A stretch of DNA of 64,000 nt from Bromus sterilis (taxonomy: Eukaryota > Streptophyta > Magnoliopsida > Poales > Poaceae), in assembly GCA_950022295.1 (NCBI GenBank), contig OX465600.1, forward strand, positions 5,332,001-5,396,000, given 5' to 3'. Positions 56,798-64,000 of this stretch are shown here, one piece after another. The notes beneath the pieces were generated by a model. It had not been told where the DNA came from and did no database searches. It was given only the letters and a program-made list of their open reading frames with translations. Position 1 is the stretch's first letter. Each line of letters starts with the position of its first letter. The position numbers were made by a program, and so were the translations under genes.

Positions 56798-58481
56798 TGT
56801 TGGGTCTCGCAGCATAAAATAATAATTTTTCTAACTAGCGTCGCCCTTAACCCAAGATCTATCTAGCTGTATTACTGTAATAGACAGACTTGCGGAAACA
56901 TACCTTGGGGTGTAGTCCGTTGCACGGGAAACGCTCTCGCAAACGTGGTTGATGAAGCCGAATCACCTTCACAGCCCCCTGGCTGTGTTAGCACTCTGTC
57001 GGGTGAAAGTGCCGCACGTGAAGCACCTCGTAGTATTCGCACACGTACGGAACTCGATGACGACCTACGTTCTCCGATCCAGTGAAGATGGCGGAAGTAG
57101 ACCTCTCGGAACCGAAGTTTCGGCAGCACGACGGCGCCCGTATGGTGGAGAGGCCTCAATCCCAGTACATGCTCCTAACAAGGGGAACCCACCGTGGGAG
57201 AGACGAGAGAGGGGATAAGACCGGAGAAAACCGATCTCAAATCGGGAGTCTAATGAGTTCTATATGAATTAATTGATATTAAATAAGTGCACCCTTCTCA
57301 TCTATATATGAGAGAGGGGGGGGGGGGGGAGGCACACCCCTCATGGGCCCAAGGCCCATGGCGCCCCCTCTCTCTCCCTTTTTTCTTTTTTCTTTTTCCC
57401 TTTTTATTTCCCCTAATGGGCTTCTTTCACAAAGTAGGCCCATTGCACTTTTTAATTAGAAAGAAAATGTTTTTAATTATTAATTCATTTAATTAATAAA
57501 TATAACATATTATTTCATCTCCCCGTGATCCGGAACTCCTTCTGGATCACTCCGAACATCCTTCGGACCAACATGGAACTTTTCCGGTTTGTTCTTCTCT
57601 CTTCTTCGGTAACTCTGATAGTTCCGAAACGGTCTTCGATATTCATCGAGCCCTTAAGTGTGTTACCCTATGGTCCGAGAACACTCCAGTCATGACCGAG
57701 CGAAGGCTATGGTCGATGATCATCAGCGGGACCTGGATGCACATAATGACCCCTGTGCATTCCTGAAGTAAACTGATTGAACCGTACACGTCGTATGCCA
57801 TTCCCTTTGTCATGTGATACTAGATTGCTCTGAGATTCGATCAACATCATCCACTGCTTTTGTTCAATCTCATTACTGACAAATCTTATTCACTCGTTCT
57901 GTGATATTCATCCACGTGGCCTAGTCACACGCTACGCAGCTTTATGGATGCAGTCTTAACCGAGTTGGCCTTAAGTATCTTTCCATTATATGGATTGAGA
58001 AATCCCGCTCTTGAATCAACACTACTCAACATATCCCATTGGATTACCCAAGATACACCTTTATGGTCACCATATTTCAGTGTGAAGGTTAATGTACTCA
58101 AAGCATCCTCCGGAGATAACAATTATATGTGACCTCACGGTCTAAGGAACATGCTACTACGTTCTTTAATTACAACACTGAACTTTTATGATTTGATCAT
58201 GTTGCAATTCTTGCGTTGGGTAATGTTCATCACGTCATTCATCAAATTAGGTGACCTCACCGTCAATTAACTTGATTGTCCATGATCGTGAAACCACAAT
58301 CATCAGTTGACGATGAATTAGTCATCATGAGGGGCTAACTAGGAACTCTGGTTGTTTCTAGACCACACCTGTATCATTGTTTCACTAATAAAGTTCTAGC
58401 ATAGTATGAAACTGGTTATGAACTTATTTATATATACTGAAATAATCATATATTATTTGCCTCTTGAGCATATATCCAACA
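56798..58481 (-). mobile_element. Copia solo LTR (BARE/Angela/WIS-like), 1684 bp
   Basis: Minus strand begins TGTTGGATATATGCTCAAGAGGC, the start of the abundant Triticeae BARE/Angela/WIS LTR, and ends ...GCGAGACCCAACA. Both sides carry the exact 5-bp duplication GGGAT (56793-56797, 58482-58486). Length fits the family. No internal domain or second LTR is present, so it is a solo LTR. The G run at 57309-57320 and the T/C tract at 57367-57410 are part of it. Confidence 0.88.
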
Positions 58482-59425
58482 GGGATAACAATTGGTCGTT
58501 GGTAGGTATGGTTTACTCTTCCAATGTCTTTGTCGTGTGGAGATGTCAGATCTGGAGTTCGATGGCGTGACCGCGTGTTACTCCTGTCTGATTCGTCTAA
58601 CGACAATGTGCCTGTGGTGAGCCACCTTGGAGGTCTGCAAAGTTGTATATCCGCGTTGGAGCCAGTTAGAGCTCGGGTGAGAAGGTGATCCATCTGTTTT
58701 TTCTTTGGTGGTTGTTGTGGTGGTGCCGAAGACAGGTGACTGACGTTGGTATCAAGCTCAAAGGTTTCTTTGGCTTTGATTGTACTTTTCATTCTTGGTT
58801 GATGGTACTTTGAGCAAAGGCTATCGATTTGCCATTTTTCAGCTTTGTGAGTTTGATGTATACGTGATTTGTACTATGATTTTGTTATATGAATGAGACG
58901 TGTATCGCCACAAAAAAACATCATGAGTGCAATGCATCTAGGTGTAAAAAACCACACTATAAATTATTCTCTATGTAGTTACACGCAAACTAAAGAATGT
59001 ACTCTATAAACCTGTACCAAGATACTAAATATGAATGCTCTAGAATCCTCTACAACAATATACCTATTGTTTACATTATATATACAACATATATAATTCT
59101 TTTAGTTGATACAAATTAATCTAGATAAATCATTAAATTGGAATTTTTATTTTTTTCTAGAAAACGCACGATTGTGCGTATCTTATATTGAATGGAGAAG
59201 TGGCAAGATGCCAAGGTACAAAACAGCAGGGATCAAGTCCCTATCCACACCACATTACATAGCACTCAACTGGAAGTATTATTTTCTAGCTTTACATGTA
59301 TTTAGGAAATATTTAGTTTAGCCCTACGAATTTTACTAAAATGTAGAAGTATCAGATTAAAATTTTAAAGGTAACAAAATTGTTTGGTACAATCTTTTTT
59401 AACGACATCTATGATGCTAAACACA
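58482..59425. other. TE remnant and AT-rich DNA, no gene
   Basis: Up to about 58920 this is the other half of the element split by the solo LTR, ending in ATGAATGAGACGTGTATCGCCACAAAAAAA-like text (LINE-style A tail). From 58920 to 59425 it is AT-rich intergenic DNA without coding signal. Confidence 0.45.
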
Positions 59426-59547
59426 CTCTCCGTCCTAAAATAAGTATCGAAGGTTTGTCTAAATATGGAAGTAATTACACTTAGTTTTACATCTATATAC
59501 ATCCATATCTAGATAAATTCACGACACTTATTTTGGAACAGAGAGAG
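59426..59547. mobile_element. Stowaway-type MITE
   Basis: CTCTCCGTCCTAAAATAAGT at the left and the inverted ACTTATTTTGGAACAGAGAG at the right. The internal text TTTACATCTATATACATCCATATCTAGA is typical of Triticeae Stowaway families. The flanking TA is mutated. Confidence 0.75.
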
Positions 59548-59899
59548 TGTGAAATTGTATATGAATAAGCTTAAATTAGTTTCAATATCTATCAATAATT
59601 TTAGGTAACATGAGAGACTATACTAGTTAAACTTCTATACTAAAATATGCACAAATATAACATATATTTAATAATTTTAGGATTTATAAAAATAAAAAAG
59701 TTCAATATAAAATACATCATTGACAAAATAAGGAGAAACACTGTTGATACTTATGTTATCTCTAATTTGAGCATTATAAACAACATATTGTATCTTGGAA
59801 GTTGTCATAACTTGATTGAGCGCATTTTTTTGTATATAACATCTCTTGTATCTTGGAATCTCTCTCTCTCTAAATGGAGAATTAGTAATAGTCTGTGAG

Positions 59900-61380
59900 A
59901 TAATATGCTGACAAAAGTAATGAGAAGATGTAGTTGCTGGCAGGGTAGGATGTTTGACATGGTTGGAGGAACTTCTTTGGTTCAAGCCTGTCTAACTAAC
60001 ATGCCTTTATATATGATGTCATTTTATCCACTGCCAGTAGGAGTTAGGAAAAAGTTGGACTTCTTTAGATCCAGACTAATCTTGAAGGCTGATGAAGTTA
60101 AATGAAAATACCACTTGGTTAACTGGAAAACCTGCTGTCTACCCAAGGATCAGGGGGAGGGGGGCTTGCGATTGTTAAACCTTGATTTAATTAATGAATC
60201 AAGCCTTCTTGGCCAAATGGTTTTGCAAATTGGAAACTGTACAAGGATTATCGCAAGAAATATTGCTTAATAAATATGTCAATAACAAATGTATTGCTGG
60301 TGTGAAACCAAAAACAGGAGATTCCTAATTTTGGAAAAGCCTCCTTGCTGTTATTTTTTTGATAATTGTAGAAAGCATGTGGGAGATGGCTGTAACGCTA
60401 GATTCTGGGAGGACCTGTGTCTAGATGACATGCTCTAAAGGATGTTTATCCTAGAATTTATGATCTCTGTTTCAATAAAAAACATCTATGTTGCTGAGGC
60501 TTTCAATCTAGGCTTAGAAAATTTCTCTTTTAGAAGAACTTAACTTGGGGAATTCTTAGTATTGTGGGAGATATGTAAGGAGAGATGTGGGGAAATTGAC
60601 CTAAATGATCAGAAAGACAGGGTACAGTGGTTGCTCACTAAAAGTGGTTGCTTCTCTGTTAATTTTTTTATAAAAAATTGGTGGGAAATTCAATTCATTT
60701 TTCTCAGAAATTTCTTTGGAAAGTAAAAGTTCCAGCCAAAATCAAATCCTTTAGCTGTATGATGTGTAGAAACAACACCCCAACTAAAGATAATCTTCTA
60801 AAAAGAGGATGGAAAGGAAATGATAACTATGTGTTTTGTGGCTCTGCTGAGACTACTGACCATTTGTTTTTAATTGCTCTATGGCCAAGGTGATTTGGTG
60901 TCTTCTGAGATGCTCTTTTAACCTGAATGATACACCTGATTCCCTGAACTCTTGTCTGGGAAATTGGTTGGGCAGGTTCAATAAAAAAGATAAGAAACTG
61001 ATACTGGTTAGGATTTCTGTTTTGTTTTGGGCTGCTTGGAAAACTAGGAATGACATTGTTTTTAAATGTGATTCCTCTTTCCTGTGTGAAATTACTAACC
61101 ACTTGGATTAATGATTGGGCAGCTTTGCAGATAAAAAATTAAAGGAAAATATGTTGATTCTGGGAGCAAGAATCATAAACCAGATGTCAAGTGAAGTCTA
61201 CAAAACTTTTCAGGGATGAAGACCCGGTGTTTTGAGGATAACTGAAGCCTGATGTCTATGTCTATTTGCTGGTCCTCTGCCTCTTTTGTAGCTTCTGAAG
61301 AGAGGTGTAATGCCATTCTAGCTCTACCAAACTGTTTGTTTGAATTTGGTTGTTAGTATGTTTGAACTCGATCTCCCGTT
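59900..61380 (+). pseudogene. Degenerate LINE fragment (LINE 3)
   Basis: Plus-strand remnant of a non-LTR retrotransposon. At 59905-60100 there is a connection-domain block (GGTSLVQACLTNMPLYMMSF, GVRKKLDFFRSRL). At 60700-60900 there is a zf-RVT block (FLWKVKVPAKIKSF, and CGSAETTDHLF with the Cys/His spacing partly kept). At 60990-61090 there is VLFWAAWKTRNDIVF. Frames shift between blocks. RT catalytic blocks and endonuclease are missing, and no A tail was found. Confidence 0.82.
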
Positions 61381-61599
61381 ATGTTTTGGTCCCGTGTGAC
61401 CAGTTTTTTTTTGCGTGACCAGTTAGGCTACATTGTCCTCGTGCATTGTGGCTATTGCCGGATGTGGCTTTATATTTTGAACGTATGGATCTCTTAGGAC
61501 ATCGATAGATACCGAACGTCAAGGTGGTAGTACCAAACGTTTTTGTTCGGTACAATCCATCCAACTGCCCGAACGAAATCGTTCGGTAGAATTATACTT

Positions 61600-62060
61600 G
61601 CCGCCCGAACGCCATGCGTGCAGCTTGCCATGCGCGCGCAGCTCGACTGCAGTTCGTAGCCGCCTTCGCAGTCGCTTGCCGCCGCCGTCGTCGCTGTCGC
61701 TTGCCGCCGTTGTCGCCGTCGCTCACCGCCATTGTCGCTCGCTGTAGCTCGCCGTCCTTGTTATCGCCGCCATTGTCGCTTGCCACCTTCCTCGTTGTCA
61801 TCGATGTAGCTCGCCGCCGTTGTCGCTTGCTGCAACTCGCGCGACTTGCCGCTTTCGTCGTTGTCTCCGCAGCTCGCCGCCATCGTTGGCGTCATCGTCG
61901 TCTTCATCGTCGTAGCTCGGCACTGTCGCCGTAGCTTCTAGCCGACGTCATCACCGTAGCTCGCCGTTATCGCCGCAACTTTCCGTGGTCGTCGTCCTAC
62001 TAGCTCGCCACCGTCGTGGCCTCCATCATCATAGCTCGCTGCCGCTGCCGCCTCTATTAT
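61600..62060. repeat. Low-complexity GCCGYCGTCG / TCGCTYGCC tract
   Basis: Long irregular run of GCCGCC, GTCGTC, TTGTCGC and GTAGCTCGCC phrases. The open frames in it (for example 61614-61934) encode only Ala/Val/Arg/Ser-rich text and are composition artefacts. Confidence 0.6.
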
Positions 62061-62084
62061 CGATGGCAAATTTGTCATGTTCAT

Positions 62085-62900
62085 GTTTCGCAATATAAGA
62101 ATTGTCATGTCGTACAAATAAGAATTACCATGTCCCATATATAACGAATGTCATGTCACGTAAAATAGAAAATGCCATAGCCGACAAACAAGAATTGCCA
62201 TGTCGTACAAATAAAAATTGCCATGTCCTACCAATAAGAATTGACATGTCCTACTTGTAAGAATTGCCATGTTCTACCAGTAACCGTCGCAAATGTACCA
62301 TATTTTACTTAAAAATATCCATGTTCAACAATTTTAAACAAAAAATGCCTTATTTCGCAAAAAGTATCATGACCCACATGTAAGATTGCCATGTCCTGTT
62401 AGTAAAAAGTTGCCATGTCCTACAAACAAAAAATAGCCATGTCGTACAAACAAAAAATTTCATGTCCTACCAATAAAAATTTCCATCTCCTACTAGTTTG
62501 AATTGCCATGTCCTACCAGTATGAATTGCCATGTCATATGAATATGAATTGCCATGTCCTACGAATAAGAATTGCCATGTCTCATGAATAAGAATTGCAA
62601 TGTCCTATGAATAAGAATTGCCATATCTTACGAATAAGAATTGTCATGTCTCATGAATAAGAATTGCCATGTCTGATGAATAAGAATTGACATGTCCTAC
62701 GAATAAGAATTGCCATGTTTGATGAATAAGAATTGTCATGTCCTATGCATAAAGTTTGCCAGGTCCTGCAAATAGAAATTTCCATGTATCCCAACCTATT
62801 GGGTTGAAAACCTATTGCAGCACTAAAATCATGGAGATTTTGTCATGTTCTACTAAAAATTGTCGTGTCCAACAAAATAAGAATTGCCATGTACTACAAA
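62085..62900 (+). repeat. Tandem array of a 21-23 bp unit (AAGAATTGCCATGTCCTACG)
   Basis: Roughly 30 units, each containing a variant of ATTGCCATGTCCTA followed by CGAATAAGA or CAAATAAAA. The most regular stretch is about 62500-62760. It becomes irregular at both edges and again at 62825-62910. No reading frame is conserved, which rules out a coding repeat. It lies next to a foldback-family end (63400-63640) and may be part of the same composite element. Confidence 0.8.
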
Positions 62901-63399
62901 TAAAAGTTGTCGCACATCAACCCCCCTCCCCCTCACAACGTCGGATATCTTCTCGGGGTTCACGAGTCGTCGTCATAGCTCTCTAGGATCCTCGATGCAT
63001 TACTACAAATTGTCGTCGTCGAATGGTAGATTCGCCGTCACCGCAACACCACAACACCGACAGTTGCTCCACCCCAAACCACATTCTCATCCCTCGCCAT
63101 CGCAGTTGAGGTGCGTAGGAGAATCTCCCTGACGCATATGTATCCCAAGAACCCGTCATACCGCGCACCGTCACCCCACCCCCTCTTGACCGCCCAGAGA
63201 TCTGTCCAGGGTACACTGGTCGGTAACCCCCTCCCCTCCTCCCACACATACCCTTCCGACCGGCGGATATCTACTCTACGCAGCTCTCCGGGGTGCTCGC
63301 CGATGAGTGAAAAGTATCTAAAAAACAATGGTAACTTTAAAATCTAGCGAAAAAATAAATAAAATAAATCATGGCAAATTTAGTACAAACAGGATGGCA
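62901..63399. other. C-rich unassigned DNA
   Basis: Short ORFs on both strands overlap (62983-63347) with no domain. CCCTCCCC and CCACCCC strings dominate. Nothing further can be supported. Confidence 0.35.
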
Positions 63400-63640
63400 A
63401 TTTCAGTGTGAATAGCATGACAATTTTTGGTCAAAAAAAAAGTTGTCGAAACATGCCAATATGGGGTCTACTTTCGAAGATCTCGTCGCGACGGATTTAA
63501 TGGTACGAACGGAATTTTGAACGGATTTTTTATTTAAGAGATAAAACTTTTTAAAGTTTGAAAAAACTAAAAGTTGCACTAATGTGTACGTGATTAATGG
63601 GCACTGGAAAGTGCGGGCCGGTGTTGTTGCACCGAACGAT
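63400..63640 (+). mobile_element. Right end of a foldback/Helitron-family element
   Basis: Matches the right arm of the elements at 2120-3013 and 20288-21335: ATGGGGTCTACTTTCGAAGATC, CTCGTCGCGAC, TTAATGGT, AAGAGATAAAACTTTTTAAA and AAAAGTT. The GC-rich terminus (GTGCGGGCCGGTGTTGTTGCACC) differs from those copies. No left arm was found in the window. Confidence 0.55.
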
Positions 63641-64000
63641 GACATTTTGATGACCTACCATACCAGTTAGCGCAGCGATTAGTGCATCAAATCCAACGGC
63701 GAAAACATCGTTCGGGCGGGCAAACTAGCTCCTGACGTTCGATGGCTACCATTATCCATCTTTTAAGATACTTGGTTTGATTTATCTATATGAAATTGGA
63801 AAGGGGGGCGACTCCCTTTCTTTTGATAAAAAAAAAGTCGGGTGTAACCAATAACAATTTCATTTAGACCGCCTTTGGAAAATAGTGCCTACAAAGTGTT
63901 CTCACAGTCCCATGCACGTACCGTATGTGGTGACCTCAGCCGATGCCGATCATGCATGGAGGCTATCTTGTGGTTCCGTGCGAGCCTGCGACGCTTGGGT
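63641..64000. other. Unassigned intergenic DNA at window end
   Basis: Mixed-composition sequence with a poly-A patch near 63827-63835. No gene, element end or regulatory motif could be supported. Confidence 0.3.

Noticed and set aside
61614..61934. 106-aa ORF
   Set aside because: Translation of a trinucleotide-biased low-complexity tract, open in both orientations.
62085..62900. Possible CRISPR-like array
   Set aside because: Units are 21-23 bp with no unique spacers, and the window is plant nuclear DNA. It is a tandem repeat.

Overview
This window looks like nuclear DNA from a grass, most probably a Triticeae species (wheat, Aegilops, barley or rye). Two clear GC-rich, intron-bearing plant genes sit in AT-rich sequence that is mostly mobile elements. 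These include Stowaway hairpins flanked by TA, Tourist-type MITEs flanked by TTA, Helitrons ending in a hairpin plus CTRR, tRNA-derived SINEs, 5'-truncated LINEs and solo LTRs. One LTR has termini of the BARE/Angela/WIS Copia type and another is a 4.4-kb long-LTR type. The species cannot be fixed from sequence alone, and TE family names are from memory.

Genes. (1) 11813-19442 (+): katanin p80 (KTN80), 18 exons, 916 aa. It has an N-terminal WD40 propeller, a serine-rich linker with a roughly 40-residue repeat, and a C-terminal con80 domain. (2) 21579-21952 (-): a miniature Aux/IAA-type protein of 89 aa. It has a domain-I-like TALRLGMPG motif followed directly by domains III/IV (PB1), with no degron domain II. 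A probable non-coding first exon and TATA box lie 3.2 kb upstream, and the intervening intron holds a Helitron and a Stowaway MITE. (3) 30761-31333 (-): a secreted cysteine-rich protein of unknown family, 190 aa. (4) 50735-54556 (+): cytosolic pyruvate kinase, 3 exons, 514 aa. I saw no rRNA, tRNA gene or CRISPR. The four genes do different jobs (microtubule severing, auxin response, secreted peptide, glycolysis) and form no operon or cluster.

Layout. 0.7-5.4 kb is a diverged tandem duplication, with a foldback/Helitron-like element in the first copy and a SINE in the second. 5.4-11.1 kb holds small Helitrons, MITEs and an inverted-repeat element. 11.1-19.4 kb is KTN80. 20.3-25.9 kb has a second foldback element, the mini Aux/IAA gene and a second copy of the inverted-repeat element. 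25.9-28.3 kb is LINE 1. 28.4-30.5 kb is AT-rich with MITEs. 30.7-31.5 kb is the cysteine-rich gene. 33.6-40.7 kb is LINE 2, split by a 4394-bp solo LTR with an exact TCCAC target duplication. 41-48.6 kb is AT-rich with CACTA, Copia RNase H and LINE fragments plus a split duplication. 50.6-54.6 kb is pyruvate kinase, with a 580-bp tandem duplication in intron 2. 55.4-59.5 kb has a SINE-like fragment, a GGGCC-rich hAT MITE, a 1684-bp Copia solo LTR (TSD GGGAT) and a Stowaway. 59.9-61.4 kb is LINE 3. 61.6-63.7 kb has low-complexity sequence, a tandem array built on ATTGCCATGTCC and another foldback-family end.

The most interesting items are the degron-less mini Aux/IAA gene with its TE-filled intron, the cysteine-rich proprotein with duplicated acidic segments, the KTN80 linker repeat, and several insertion events that can be dated against duplications.
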